NCBI RefSeq assembly: GCF_913064665.1
Contig: NZ_CAJYBT010000006.1
Span: forward strand, 1 to 64,000
Direction of reading: 5' to 3'
Origin: an uncultured Thioclava sp.
GTDB taxonomy: Bacteria; Pseudomonadota; Alphaproteobacteria; Rhodobacterales; Rhodobacteraceae
DNA: 64,000 nucleotides
Below the pieces are notes generated by a model. That model ran no database searches. It saw nothing but the letters and a program-made list of their open reading frames with translations, and was not told the origin of the DNA. The position numbers and the translations under genes are program-made. Shown here piece by piece: positions 16,410 through 25,670 of the stretch. The number at the start of each line of letters is the position of its first letter. The first letter of the stretch is position 1.

Positions 16410-18077
16410 TCAGAACAAGCCCGTGATCTGGCCGTCCCCATCCAGCCCGATCTTTTCCGCCGCCGGATGTCGTGGCAAGCCCGGCATCGTCATGATCTCG
16501 CCGCAGATCACCACGACAAACCCCGCCCCAGCCGACAGTCGCACTTCGCGGATCGGCAGGGTGTGGCCCTCGGGCGCGCCCAAAAGCTGGGGATCAGAGC
16601 TAAAGGAATATTGCGTCTTGGCCATGCAGATCGGCAGATCGCCATACCCCGCCGCCTCGTATTCGCGCAGCTGGGCGCGGATGGTTTTATCCGCAATTAC
16701 CTCGCCCGCGTGATAGATCCGCCGCGCGATGGTGTCGATCTTGTCAAACAGCCCCATCTCGTCGGGATAGAGCGGCGCGAAACTGGATGGCCCCTCACAT
16801 AGATTGGCGACCTTTTGCGCCAGTTCCAGGGTGCCCGCCCCACCTTCGGCCCAATGGGTACACAGCACCGCCTCGACGCCCTGCGCGCGCGCGGCGTGGC
16901 GGATTGCCTCGATCTCTGCTTCGGTATCGGTGGTGAAATGGTTAATCGCGACGACCACCGGCACGCCGAACGCCTTGGTATTGGCGATGTGACGGTCGAG
17001 ATTGGCACACCCCTTTTGCACCGCCGCCACGTTTTCAGCCCCGAGATCAGATTTCGCGACTCCGCCATTCATCTTGAGCGCGCGCACCGTCGCCACAAGC
17101 ACCGCCGCCGAGGGCGCAAGCCCGGCCTTGCGGCACTTGATATCGAAGAACTTCTCGGCCCCCAGATCGGCGCCGAACCCGGCCTCGGTCACGACATAAT
17201 CGGCCAGCTTCAACGCGGCTTGCGTGGCGATCACCGAGTTGCAGCCATGCGCGATATTGGCAAACGGCCCGCCATGCACAAAGGCGGGCGTGCCCTCAAG
17301 CGTCTGCACAAGATTGGGTTGCAGCGCGTCCTTGAGCAGCACCACCATCGCGCCTTGCGCCCCGATATCGGCACAGGTGACAGGGCTGCGGTCGCGGCGA
17401 TAGGCCACAATGATGCGGCTCAGCCGGTCCTCCATCTCGGTCAGATCGCGGCTGAGACACAGGCAAGCCATCACCTCGGAGGCGACCGTGATGTCAAACC
17501 CGCTTTGGCGCGGGAAGCCGTTCTTGACGCCACCAAGGCTGACCACGATATCGCGCAAGGCGCGGTCATTCATGTCGACCACGCGCTTCCACGTCACCCG
17601 GCGTTCGTCGATCTCTAGGCTGTTGCCCCAATAGATGTGATTGTCGATCATCGCCGCCAGCAGATTATGCGCCGAGGTGATTGCGTGGAAATCGCCGGTG
17701 AAATGCAGGTTCATCGCCTCCATCGGCACGATTTGCGCATGGCCTCCGCCCGCAGCGCCGCCTTTCATCCCGAAATTCGGCCCCAAGCTGGCCTCGCGAA
17801 TGCAGATCGCCGCGCGTTTGCCGAGGCGCGACAACCCATCGCCCAAACCCACCGTTGTGGTCGTCTTACCTTCGCCCGCCGGCGTCGGGGAAATCGCGGT
17901 GACAAGGATCAGGTGGCCGTTCTCGCGACCGTTGAGACCTGCGATAAAGGCCGCGTCGATCTTGGCCTTATCGCGGCCATAGGGGATCAACGCGTTTTCA
18001 GGAATATCCAGCTTTGCAGCAATCTCGGGCATCGGGCGCAAAGGGACGGCGCGGGCAATCTCGATATCTGTGGGCAT
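16410..18077 (-). CDS. fhs: Formate-tetrahydrofolate ligase
   Basis: A 555-residue cytoplasmic enzyme forming 10-formyl-THF from formate, THF and ATP. The P-loop [14 protein letters not shown] lies at about 65-78, followed by the family signature region with [18 protein letters not shown]. Length matches the family. CAGGAGGAG precedes the ATG, one of the strongest ribosome sites in the window. It is the first gene of the operon fhs-chorismate mutase-folD, feeding formate into one-carbon metabolism for purine, serine and methionine synthesis. Confidence 0.97.
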   Translation of the reverse strand: MPTDIEIARAVPLRPMPEIAAKLDIPENALIPYGRDKAKIDAAFIAGLNGRENGHLILVTAISPTPAGEGKTTTTVGLGDGLSRLGKRAAICIREASLGPNFGMKGGAAGGGHAQIVPMEAMNLHFTGDFHAITSAHNLLAAMIDNHIYWGNSLEIDERRVTWKRVVDMNDRALRDIVVSLGGVKNGFPRQSGFDITVASEVMACLCLSRDLTEMEDRLSRIIVAYRRDRSPVTCADIGAQGAMVVLLKDALQPNLVQTLEGTPAFVHGGPFANIAHGCNSVIATQAALKLADYVVTEAGFGADLGAEKFFDIKCRKAGLAPSAAVLVATVRALKMNGGVAKSDLGAENVAAVQKGCANLDRHIANTKAFGVPVVVAINHFTTDTEAEIEAIRHAARAQGVEAVLCTHWAEGGAGTLELAQKVANLCEGPSSFAPLYPDEMGLFDKIDTIARRIYHAGEVIADKTIRAQLREYEAAGYGDLPICMAKTQYSFSSDPQLLGAPEGHTLPIREVRLSAGAGFVVVICGEIMTMPGLPRHPAAEKIGLDGDGQITGLF

Positions 18078-18168
18078 GAGGCTCCTCCTGAGTCACAGAC
18101 TAACCCGCTGCATCCAAAGCGAAAGACCAGAAATCGACGCGGATGGGGGCGAAACCGCCCTGCGCGAT

Positions 18169-18762
18169 TTAGCCGCGCACGTCCTTGATCAGCTCCCAGG
18201 GGCGCTGATCGGGAATATGCAAACGCAACGTATCGCCAATCACCAGCCGACCGGGGCGTTCCACCCAAGCGGTCACACCGCGCCGCCCTTGGGCCGCAGG
18301 TTTATAGCGCGCCCCTTTTTCGGGGTGATGCTGCTCAATCACCTTGCCCGGCAGCACGCAGGGGCGGTTTTCCATATCCACCACCAGCGTCAGCCCGGTC
18401 TCGGACTGCAACCGCGACGAGGGCGGAATGTGGGTCAGATCGGGCAAGCCACGCAGCACAATGCTGGCGCCAATCCATTCCGGCAGGATCTCGGGGATGC
18501 CCATCGCAAAGGCGGTTTCGGCCAGCTCCTCGGCCGACAAAATCGTCATTTGCCGCACATTGGCGATCTCGGTCCCTTTGGCGTGCTGATCGCTCACGCG
18601 CGAACAAGAGGGGCGCGTGCGCCCGCCATGCACCTCGCCCACCGGGCCGTCAAAGGTGAATTCCAACGCCTCAACGGGCGCGGATGGCAAGGCGCCCTCT
18701 TGCGTCACTCGGCCAAGCCAAACGACATCGCCCTGATAGTTCGTAGGTTTGAGCGCGGCCAT
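18169..18762 (-). CDS. MOSC domain protein
   Basis: A 197-residue protein with a MOSC (molybdenum cofactor sulfurase C-terminal) fold. The family pattern RPSCSRVSDQHAKGT at about 51-65 carries the conserved Cys, and later RGLPDLTHIPPSSRL and GVTAWVERPG are seen. MOSC proteins handle metal-sulfur chemistry or reduce N-hydroxylated compounds, and the substrate here is not known. The ATG at 18762 overlaps the stop of the upstream methyltransferase gene by one base, so the two are translationally coupled. Confidence 0.85.
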   Translation of the reverse strand: MAALKPTNYQGDVVWLGRVTQEGALPSAPVEALEFTFDGPVGEVHGGRTRPSCSRVSDQHAKGTEIANVRQMTILSAEELAETAFAMGIPEILPEWIGASIVLRGLPDLTHIPPSSRLQSETGLTLVVDMENRPCVLPGKVIEQHHPEKGARYKPAAQGRRGVTAWVERPGRLVIGDTLRLHIPDQRPWELIKDVRG

Positions 18763-19559
18763 CAAGCGTCCTTTTGCAGCACAAGAAACAACCGACGGAA
18801 GGGAAAGAAGACCGAGCCATCGTTTTGCACAGGATAAACCGTAGCCAGTGCCGTTTCATAGCGCTCGATGAACGCGGCACGCTCAGTGTCACTCAACTGC
18901 TGCAGGAAGGGGCGCATCGCGGTGGATTGCGTGAACAACCGTACCGGATGCCCATCAGAGGCGGGCGCGAGTTCGTGCAGATATTCGCTGCTCCACAAAT
19001 CGATCGCGCCAAGGCCGCGCAGCATCCGGGCATAATCAAGCGTCGCGGCAACCGGAGCCACCCAACCCGTGAAATCAAACCGATCCGGGAACATCTCTTG
19101 CGCCAGTTCGCGCAGGATACGATGCGAGGGCGCACGGTGCTGGGCGGGCATTTGCACCGCCAAAACACCACCGGGACGCAACGCGCGCGCCAATCGCGGC
19201 ATCAGCGTGGCGTGATCGGGCAGCCAGTGCAGTGCGGCGTTGGAAAAGATCAGCGCGGGCGGTTTGTTGGGCGTCCAATCCGCAATATCGGCCTGATCGC
19301 AGCGCCGATAGGCCCCGGTCGCCGCGGCGTGTTCCAACATTGATTGCGAGCGATCGACGCCGACAAGTTTGTGCTTGGGAAAGTGGTTGGACAGCGCCTC
19401 GGCAACGGCGCCATTGCCGCACCCAAGATCAACGACCTTGCCGCGCTCGGGCAACGCGGGAACCCGCGCCAGAAGATCCAGCGCGGGCCGTAGTCGAATA
19501 TTGCGAAAGCGACTGTAGCTTTCAGGATCCCAGTCAGGACCGCCTGGTTGGCGTGCCAT
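18762..19559 (-). CDS. tam: Trans-aconitate 2-methyltransferase-like SAM methyltransferase
   Basis: A 265-residue class I SAM-dependent methyltransferase. It has motif I VVDLGCGNGAVAEAL (about 42-56), motif II VGVDRSQSML, and the segment SNAALHWLPDH, characteristic of Tam, which methylates trans-aconitate and so neutralises an aconitase inhibitor. Length agrees with E. coli Tam (about 250). The ATG at 19559 is chosen; a GTG codon precedes it. It is coupled to the downstream MOSC gene and lies just after ftsH on the same strand. Confidence 0.85.
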   Translation of the reverse strand: MARQPGGPDWDPESYSRFRNIRLRPALDLLARVPALPERGKVVDLGCGNGAVAEALSNHFPKHKLVGVDRSQSMLEHAAATGAYRRCDQADIADWTPNKPPALIFSNAALHWLPDHATLMPRLARALRPGGVLAVQMPAQHRAPSHRILRELAQEMFPDRFDFTGWVAPVAATLDYARMLRGLGAIDLWSSEYLHELAPASDGHPVRLFTQSTAMRPFLQQLSDTERAAFIERYETALATVYPVQNDGSVFFPFRRLFLVLQKDA

Positions 19560-19578
19560 CACATATGCCGCTCCTGGA

Positions 19579-21492
19579 TCAGGCCGAAGGCTCGGGCGAA
19601 GCGTCGCCCTCTTTGGTACCCGCGTCCTTTTTGGATTTGGTCTTGGGCAGCGATGTCACCGACGGAAGATTGCCCGAGGGCGTGTCATTGTCGTCGCCAC
19701 CCAGCGCCTCACCGGACATGACCTTTTTGATCTCATCACCGGTCAGTGTTTCATATTCCAGCAGACCTTGGGCCAAACGCTCCCAGTCTTCCTGCTTTTC
19801 GGTCAGGATACGGCGCGCTTCCAGATAGCCCTGTTCGATCAGATCGCGGACCTCTTCCTCAATCAGCTCCTTGGTCTTGGTCGAAACCGAGAACCCGGCG
19901 GTGTTGCCTTGATAGCCTTCATGCGCCTCGGCATAATCGATATTGCCGACCTTATCCGACATGCCCCAGCGCATCACCATCGCCCGCGCAATCGCGCTGG
20001 CCTGCATGATATCGCCTGCGGGACCGTTCGAGACATGCTCTTCGCCCCATTTCAGGATTTCAGCCGCCTTGCCCGCCATGGTCATGGCGATCTTCTGCTT
20101 AGCTTCGTCCTTGTGGTAGTTGAGCTTGTCGATCTCGGGCAGAGACACCACCATACCCAAGGCCTGACCGCGCGGAATGATCGTCGCCTTATAGACAGGG
20201 TCACATTTCGGCAGGCTCATACCGACAACGGCGTGGCCAGCCTCGTGATAGGCGGTCATTTCCTTTTGCTCGGGCGTCAGCACCATCGAACGGCGCTCGA
20301 CCCCCATCATCACCTTGTCTTTGGCGTTCTCAAAATCTTCCATCGCCACGAACCGCCGCCCGACGCGCGCCGCCATCAGCGCCGCCTCGTTCACGAGGTT
20401 CATCAGATCGGCACCGGAAAAGCCCGGCGTGCCCCGCGCAATGGTGCGCAGATCGACATCGGGACCAACAGGAACCTTGCGCGCGTGCACGCTAAGGATC
20501 TTTTCGCGGCCCTTGATGTCGGGATTGGGGACGTGGATCTGACGGTCAAAGCGGCCCGGACGCAGCAGCGCGGGATCAAGCACATCTTTGCGGTTGGTTG
20601 CCGCGATGATGATGATGCCCTCATTGGCCTCAAAGCCGTCCATCTCGACCAGCAACTGGTTCAGCGTCTGCTCGCGCTCGTCATTGCCGCCGCCGATGCC
20701 GACACCACGGGCCCGGCCCACGGCGTCGATTTCGTCGATGAAGACGATACAGGGGGCATTTTTCTTGGCTTGCTCGAACATGTCGCGCACACGGCTTGCA
20801 CCAACGCCGACGAACATTTCCACGAAGTCAGAGCCCGAGATGGTGAAGAAGGGCACACCCGCCTCACCTGCGATAGCACGTGCCAGCAGCGTTTTACCGG
20901 TGCCCGGAGGGCCAACCAGCAGCGCGCCTTTGGGAATTTTACCGCCAAGGCGGCTGAATTTCTGCGGGTTGCGTAGGAATTCAACGATTTCTTCAAGCTC
21001 TTCCTTGGCCTCGTCGATGCCCGCGACATCGTCAAAGGTCACGCGGCCCTGCTTTTCGGTCAGCAGCTTGGCCTTGGATTTGCCAAAGCCCATCGCGCCG
21101 CCTTTGCCGCCGCCCTGCATCCGGTTCATGAAGAAAATCCAGATCCCGATCAGCACGAGGAAGGGAAGCCACACACCCAGCAGCGACATAAAGCCCGACT
21201 GCTGTTGCTTGATGACACGCACCGAGACGTTTTTCTCGATCAGCTTTTCAGCGATCGGGTCCGTCATCGGCTTGACGGTCGAAAAATTCGAACCATCCGC
21301 AAGTTGATAGCGCACATTCTCGCCATCGAGCTGAACGGTTTTCACCTCACCCTTGTTAACCGCGTCGATAAACTCGGAATAGGTGGCCTGACTTGAGTTC
21401 ATGCTCGATTGCCCATCCCCAAAGAGGTTGAACAAGGCCAAAATCAACAGGAACAGCACTGCCCAGAAGGCCAGATTACGTGCATTACCCAA
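19579..21492 (-). CDS. ftsH: ATP-dependent zinc metalloprotease FtsH
   Basis: A 637-residue membrane-bound AAA+ protease. I start it at TTG 21492 because GGAGG lies 7 nt upstream and the protein then begins (M)GNARNLAFW, as in relatives. Two membrane helices flank a periplasmic domain (about 5-25 and 105-125). The AAA domain has Walker A GPPGTGKT at about 193, and the zinc site HEAGH is near residue 415. It degrades misassembled membrane proteins and short-lived regulators such as RpoH. It follows tilS after 81 nt with its own heat-shock-like promoter. Confidence 0.96.
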   Translation of the reverse strand: MGNARNLAFWAVLFLLILALFNLFGDGQSSMNSSQATYSEFIDAVNKGEVKTVQLDGENVRYQLADGSNFSTVKPMTDPIAEKLIEKNVSVRVIKQQQSGFMSLLGVWLPFLVLIGIWIFFMNRMQGGGKGGAMGFGKSKAKLLTEKQGRVTFDDVAGIDEAKEELEEIVEFLRNPQKFSRLGGKIPKGALLVGPPGTGKTLLARAIAGEAGVPFFTISGSDFVEMFVGVGASRVRDMFEQAKKNAPCIVFIDEIDAVGRARGVGIGGGNDEREQTLNQLLVEMDGFEANEGIIIIAATNRKDVLDPALLRPGRFDRQIHVPNPDIKGREKILSVHARKVPVGPDVDLRTIARGTPGFSGADLMNLVNEAALMAARVGRRFVAMEDFENAKDKVMMGVERRSMVLTPEQKEMTAYHEAGHAVVGMSLPKCDPVYKATIIPRGQALGMVVSLPEIDKLNYHKDEAKQKIAMTMAGKAAEILKWGEEHVSNGPAGDIMQASAIARAMVMRWGMSDKVGNIDYAEAHEGYQGNTAGFSVSTKTKELIEEEVRDLIEQGYLEARRILTEKQEDWERLAQGLLEYETLTGDEIKKVMSGEALGGDDNDTPSGNLPSVTSLPKTKSKKDAGTKEGDASPEPSA

Positions 21493-21550
21493 GGGATATC
21501 CTCCAATCGTCCAAGGCGGCTGACCCTCGGCCGCCACGTCTACCCTGTGA

Positions 21551-21578
21551 AAATAGGTATTGTGGCGCAGGGTTCAAC
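21551..21578 (-). promoter_or_regulatory. Candidate RpoH (sigma-32) promoter of ftsH
   Basis: On the minus strand GTTG (21578-21575), a 17-nt spacer and CCTATTT (21557-21551) match the alphaproteobacterial RpoH pattern CTTG-N17-CYTATNT except for the first base. A transcript starting about 7 nt downstream would have a leader of roughly 50 nt before the TTG start. ftsH is a well-known heat-shock gene. The -35 element overlaps the tilS stop codon. Confidence 0.55.
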
Positions 21579-22794
21579 GCCTGAATATCGTCGTGGCGAA
21601 ACTGCCCGCTTCCTTACGCGCTTTCCAGCCGTTTTCAAACCCCGCAATAGGGGCGGCCACAAGCTTTTCTTGCGCCCAAACGGCGGGAGAGGCCAAAACT
21701 GTCTCGCGCGGCAGACCGGTTGCGCGCCAATTCACACAATCACATAGCCCTTGCGCCCCCAAAGCGGCAATTTCGAGTCCCGGCGCATATGTCGCGCCCG
21801 GCCCCTCAAGCCGCCAGTTGTCCCAAGATTCATCAATCGGCACGCGCAGATCTGCCACCGCTTTGAGTTCGCGCGACACAATTAACTGACACTCATCTTG
21901 GGTGATGTGGCAGCCATGCAGCGTGCAGGGCGCCAGATCGTGCAAGAACCGCTCCAGCTTGGCGGCGCGCGGCGGATATTGCGCCCCCGAGACCCAGATC
22001 AGCGCAGCATTGAGGAACCGCCGCTGCAACTCCGGCGGCAATCCCTGTGCAAAGGCCCTCTTGTCGATGCGCAGCGCGCCGGGGTCTTGCACGACATGTT
22101 CGGCAACGAAGGGCTCCAGGACCGCATCAAGCGCCGCGCGCGCCTGCGCGAGATGGCCCACGACCCTCGCAAGTCCATCGGGCGTGATCCCGATGTCAGA
22201 CAGCCCTGCCAGCGCCATGCGCGCCCGCACGCGCTCAAACCGTGGATCGCTGTTGGAAGGATCATCGACCCAAGACACGCCCGCCTGTCGCAGATAGCTA
22301 CGCAGTTCGGCCCGCGTTACGTCCAGAAACGGGCGATGCCAGCGCACGCCCTCTTCCAGATAGCTGCGCCGCATCCCCGACAGCCCCTCAAGCCCGGCCT
22401 CGCGCGCCAGTCGCATCAGAAATGTCTCGGCCTGATCATCCGCCGTATGGCCCAGCGCAACATGGTCCAACCCCTGCTCGCGCGCCCAAGCACCAATTAG
22501 TCGCATGCGCGCCCGGCGCGCCGCATCCATTAGATTGCCCGTGGCCTCTGCCCCGGCCCAGTGCAGCACGACATGAGGCACGCCCAGCCGCGCGCAGGCT
22601 GCCGCGACAAACTCTGCCTCTGCGGCAGCCTCGGGGCGCAGCCCATGATCGACGGTGACGGCATGCACGTCATATAGCGGGGCCAAAAGGTGCAATGTGG
22701 CCATCGAATCCGAACCGCCAGAAACAGCAACCCCGACACGCCGGGGCGCATCGGGGTCAAATGCCGTAGTCGCAAGCGTCGCGAGTTTCGTCAC
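21574..22794 (-). CDS. tilS: tRNA(Ile)-lysidine synthetase
   Basis: A 406-residue protein from a GTG at 22794 that overlaps the cpoB stop codon (GTGA); GGGGTG lies about 6 nt upstream. The PP-loop ATPase motif VAVSGGSDSMATL lies at about 19-31, followed by HTADDQAETFLMRLAR. TilS places lysidine on C34 of the tRNA(Ile) CAU anticodon so that AUA is read as Ile; it is essential. The C-terminal region is divergent, as usual. It sits between cpoB and ftsH, a common order in this class. Confidence 0.93.
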   Translation of the reverse strand: MTKLATLATTAFDPDAPRRVGVAVSGGSDSMATLHLLAPLYDVHAVTVDHGLRPEAAAEAEFVAAACARLGVPHVVLHWAGAEATGNLMDAARRARMRLIGAWAREQGLDHVALGHTADDQAETFLMRLAREAGLEGLSGMRRSYLEEGVRWHRPFLDVTRAELRSYLRQAGVSWVDDPSNSDPRFERVRARMALAGLSDIGITPDGLARVVGHLAQARAALDAVLEPFVAEHVVQDPGALRIDKRAFAQGLPPELQRRFLNAALIWVSGAQYPPRAAKLERFLHDLAPCTLHGCHITQDECQLIVSRELKAVADLRVPIDESWDNWRLEGPGATYAPGLEIAALGAQGLCDCVNWRATGLPRETVLASPAVWAQEKLVAAPIAGFENGWKARKEAGSFATTIFRR

Positions 22795-23639
22795 TGGCAC
22801 CCCAGCGATTGCCGCGCGGTTTGCGCCTCCATGGCGGCCGACGAGCCGGAGAAGCGTGCGCCGACTTGAGCCAACGTCGTGCAAGCCTCGGAAGTCTGCC
22901 CCAATTTACCCAGCGCCTTGCCCAGCGACAACAGGTTGTCGCCCGCGCGCTTGCCACTGGGGTCCGCCGAGAATCCGGCCAACCAAGCCCGCGCCGCATT
23001 GGCAGTATCGCCCTCTTTCGAGAGCGCATCGCCACGATAATACAGCGCATCGCCCATCAAGGGTGAACCGGGATAGGTTTCCTTGAACGTCTCCAACAGG
23101 TCAGCAGCCGAGGCGTAATCGCCCGCGTCATAGGCCTTTTTCCCAGCCTCGAAATCCGATTTCTCGTTGATCGCAAGATCAGGGCCTGCAGGCGCGCTAT
23201 CGGGCGCAGGTGCGGTTACCGAATTGACCGCCGCGCTATCGCCAGACCCGCCCCCGAGGGGTTTGGTCTTGCCCAAGGTCGAGATATCGCAGCCCTCTTC
23301 CATTTCGCAGACGCGGTATTCCAGATCGCCCACCCGGTTCGTGCCATCGGCCACCACGCGGTTGATCTTGTTTTCCGTTTCCTCGACACGATCCGTCAGA
23401 TGGCTCAGCGACAGCTCCATCGAATCCATCCGCTCTAGCGCGGACGATCCCCCGGCCTGTTGCAGACCCGCCGCACCCGAGGATTTGAGCTGTTGGCGCA
23501 GACCGTCGATCTCGCTCTGCAACTGGCCCAGTTGCGTCTTGATGTCAGCCAATGTCTGAGCACGGTTCGCATCTTGCGCGAACCCCGGGATGGCGGCGCT
23601 TATCAAAAGCGCCGCACTCAATGTCAAAGCCCGCAGCAT
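22791..23639 (-). CDS. cpoB: Tol-Pal system protein CpoB (YbgF)
   Basis: A 282-residue periplasmic protein. A signal peptide (MLRALTLSAALLISAAIPGFA) precedes an N-terminal coiled-coil trimerisation region at about 30-100 and C-terminal TPR repeats at about 160-280 (FEAGKKAYDAGDYASAADLLETF). CpoB links Tol-Pal to cell-wall synthesis at the division site. Two Cys (VCEMEEGC, about 110-117) could form a disulfide. It lies 6 nt after pal in the tol operon and overlaps tilS. Confidence 0.93.
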   Translation of the reverse strand: MLRALTLSAALLISAAIPGFAQDANRAQTLADIKTQLGQLQSEIDGLRQQLKSSGAAGLQQAGGSSALERMDSMELSLSHLTDRVEETENKINRVVADGTNRVGDLEYRVCEMEEGCDISTLGKTKPLGGGSGDSAAVNSVTAPAPDSAPAGPDLAINEKSDFEAGKKAYDAGDYASAADLLETFKETYPGSPLMGDALYYRGDALSKEGDTANAARAWLAGFSADPSGKRAGDNLLSLGKALGKLGQTSEACTTLAQVGARFSGSSAAMEAQTARQSLGCQ

Positions 23640-23645
23640 AGCGCC

Positions 23646-24170
23646 TTAGCTCCCCGCTGCCGATTGCGAGATCACAGTGACCGCGCGCCGGTTCTTGGCA
23701 TAGCATTCTTCGGTCGAACAGATCGCGAGCGGGCGTTCTTTACCATAAGACACCGTGCGCAAACGATTGCCGGCAACGCCTTGGCTGACCAAAAATTCCT
23801 GCGCGGCATTGGCCCGGCGGGCGCCCAGTGCAAGGTTGTATTCGCGCGTGCCCTGTTCGTCAGCATGACCTTCGATGATCGCGGTATAGCTGGGATGGCT
23901 GACCAGCCAGCTTGCCTGCTGGGTGAGGATGCCGCGTGCGGTGTCGCTCAGCGTCGATTGGTCGACCGAGAAATGCACCATGTCACCAATCGTCTGGCTG
24001 AAATACGCGGGCGAGTTCGGGTCATTGATGCCGCCTTGCGTGATCCCTGCGCCAGCCGGCCCCAACGTGCCGCCCGGTCCGGTTGCGCCCGAGCCGTATT
24101 TGTCGGGGTTCGAACAGGCCGCGAGGCCAAGGATTGCGACGGCCAGCGCCGCCTTCGTTGCAAAATTCAT
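23646..24170 (-). CDS. pal: Peptidoglycan-associated lipoprotein Pal
   Basis: A 174-residue outer-membrane lipoprotein from the ATG at 24170 with GGAG 5 nt upstream. The lipobox LAAC follows MNFATKAALAVAILG. The OmpA-like domain spans about 65-172 with VHFSVDQSTLSD, IEGHADEQGTREYNLALGARRA and YGKERP. Pal binds peptidoglycan and TolB/TolA to constrict the outer membrane during division. A longer frame upstream is rejected because it would bury the lipoprotein signal. Confidence 0.96.
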   Translation of the reverse strand: MNFATKAALAVAILGLAACSNPDKYGSGATGPGGTLGPAGAGITQGGINDPNSPAYFSQTIGDMVHFSVDQSTLSDTARGILTQQASWLVSHPSYTAIIEGHADEQGTREYNLALGARRANAAQEFLVSQGVAGNRLRTVSYGKERPLAICSTEECYAKNRRAVTVISQSAAGS

Positions 24171-24244
24171 GATCTCCGCCTTTTTGTTGATCTGCCCTTT
24201 TGAGGCGAGTTTATCAGTTAACTGTTGGTTTGTGAATTCGCGCT

Positions 24245-25567
24245 TTACGGTAGCAGCGGCGACCAAGCCGGGTCAGATGCAGGCCCCGGAGTGGGCACTT
24301 TCTTGAGGTTGCGACCGGAAATATCGACCGAATAGAGCGCCGCTTCGCCTTGTGCGCCGGGCGTTTCGCGGGTGAACATGATGACACGGCCATTAGGCGA
24401 CCAGGTCGGGCCTTCGTCAAGGAAGCTCGAGGTCAGCAGACGCTCCTCAGAGCCATCGGTGCGCATCACGCCAATGTGGAAACGCCCGCTATTTTGCTTG
24501 GTGAAGGCGATCATATCGCCGCGCGGCGACCACACCGGCGTTGAATAGCGCCCATCGCCAAAGCTGATCCGGGTCGCATCTCCACCACCGGCTGACATGA
24601 TATACAACTGCTGCGTGCCCGAGCGGTCGCTTTCAAATACGATCCGCGAACCATCGGGGGAAAACGACGGCGAGGTCTCGATCGAGGGGCTTGTGGTCAG
24701 ACGCTGCGTCTGACCGCTGGCGATATCCATCATCCATAGGTCGGTATTGCCGTTCTGCTCCAGCGAATAGACCACCTTATTGCCATCGGGCGAAAAGCGC
24801 GGCGCAAAGGTCATCGTGCCGGGCACATCGGGCAAAAGCCGCGCGCTAGCCGTCGCCACATCGAGCATCTTGATACGCGGGAAGCCTGTTTCAAACGTTG
24901 TGTAAAGCACCCGAGTGCCATCGCGCGAAAAGCGCGGCGCCAGCACGATCGTCGAAGCATCGGTCAGATAGGTGACATTCGCACCATCGTAATCCATCAC
25001 CGCAAGCCGCTTTTGGCGCGCATTTTTCGGCCCGGTTTCCGAGACGAACACCACGCGACTGTCGAAATACGGCCCCTCGCCAGTGATGCGCGAATAGATC
25101 ACATCGGAAACCTTATGCGCGAGCCTGCGCCAGCTGCCCGGCGAGGCCGCAAGCTGCTGGCCCTCGCCCATCTGCTGGCCCGAGAACACATCAAACAGGC
25201 GGAACTTCACCACGACCTTGCCACCCGACATCGCGACCGAGCCAACAACCAGCGCCTGCGCATTGATCGCCTGCCAGTCGGAGTAGTTCACCGGCGTGTC
25301 GAAATTGGTGATGTTCTGAATATAGGCGGATTTCGCAATCTCGCGGAACAGGCCTGTGCCAGTGAGATCGCTCGACACAACCTGCGTTAGCTGGGCTGCG
25401 ACATCCGTGGCGTCGGGTGTTTCCGGGATGAACCCCGCAATCGCAAAGGGAAGCGGCTCGATCACACCATCGGTGATCGTGATATGCAGCGGCGCTTGGT
25501 CTTGCGCGAGCGCACCAAACGAGCCTGCGAACAGCGCCACCAGCATGGCCAGAACGAAACGCATCAT
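24245..25567 (-). CDS. tolB: Tol-Pal system beta-propeller protein TolB
   Basis: A 440-residue periplasmic protein. A signal peptide ([22 protein letters not shown]) precedes an N-terminal domain to about residue 160 and a six-bladed propeller. The propeller repeats appear as [51 protein letters not shown] and [12 protein letters not shown]. TolB exchanges between Pal and TolA. GGGAG precedes the two adjacent ATG codons; either may be used. It lies 74 nt before pal and about 100 nt after tolA. Confidence 0.96.
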   Translation of the reverse strand: MMRFVLAMLVALFAGSFGALAQDQAPLHITITDGVIEPLPFAIAGFIPETPDATDVAAQLTQVVSSDLTGTGLFREIAKSAYIQNITNFDTPVNYSDWQAINAQALVVGSVAMSGGKVVVKFRLFDVFSGQQMGEGQQLAASPGSWRRLAHKVSDVIYSRITGEGPYFDSRVVFVSETGPKNARQKRLAVMDYDGANVTYLTDASTIVLAPRFSRDGTRVLYTTFETGFPRIKMLDVATASARLLPDVPGTMTFAPRFSPDGNKVVYSLEQNGNTDLWMMDIASGQTQRLTTSPSIETSPSFSPDGSRIVFESDRSGTQQLYIMSAGGGDATRISFGDGRYSTPVWSPRGDMIAFTKQNSGRFHIGVMRTDGSEERLLTSSFLDEGPTWSPNGRVIMFTRETPGAQGEAALYSVDISGRNLKKVPTPGPASDPAWSPLLP

Positions 25568-25670
25568 TTTACACTCCCTTTCCTCGAGGCTTGCCCCGAG
25601 TTGTAACGGATATTTGCCTCATCCCGCATCACAAGCCCATGACAGCACGCGGAAATTCGCCGATCAACGC

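Noticed and set aside
15172..16713. Long plus-strand frame (over 500 codons) opposite folD and chorismate mutase
   Set aside because: It lies antisense to well-matched genes; its composition (His/Arg/Gln-rich) is the usual shadow of high-G+C coding sequence and it has no family features.
19768..20976. 402-codon plus-strand frame opposite ftsH
   Set aside because: Antisense shadow of a conserved gene with no ribosome site or recognisable domain.
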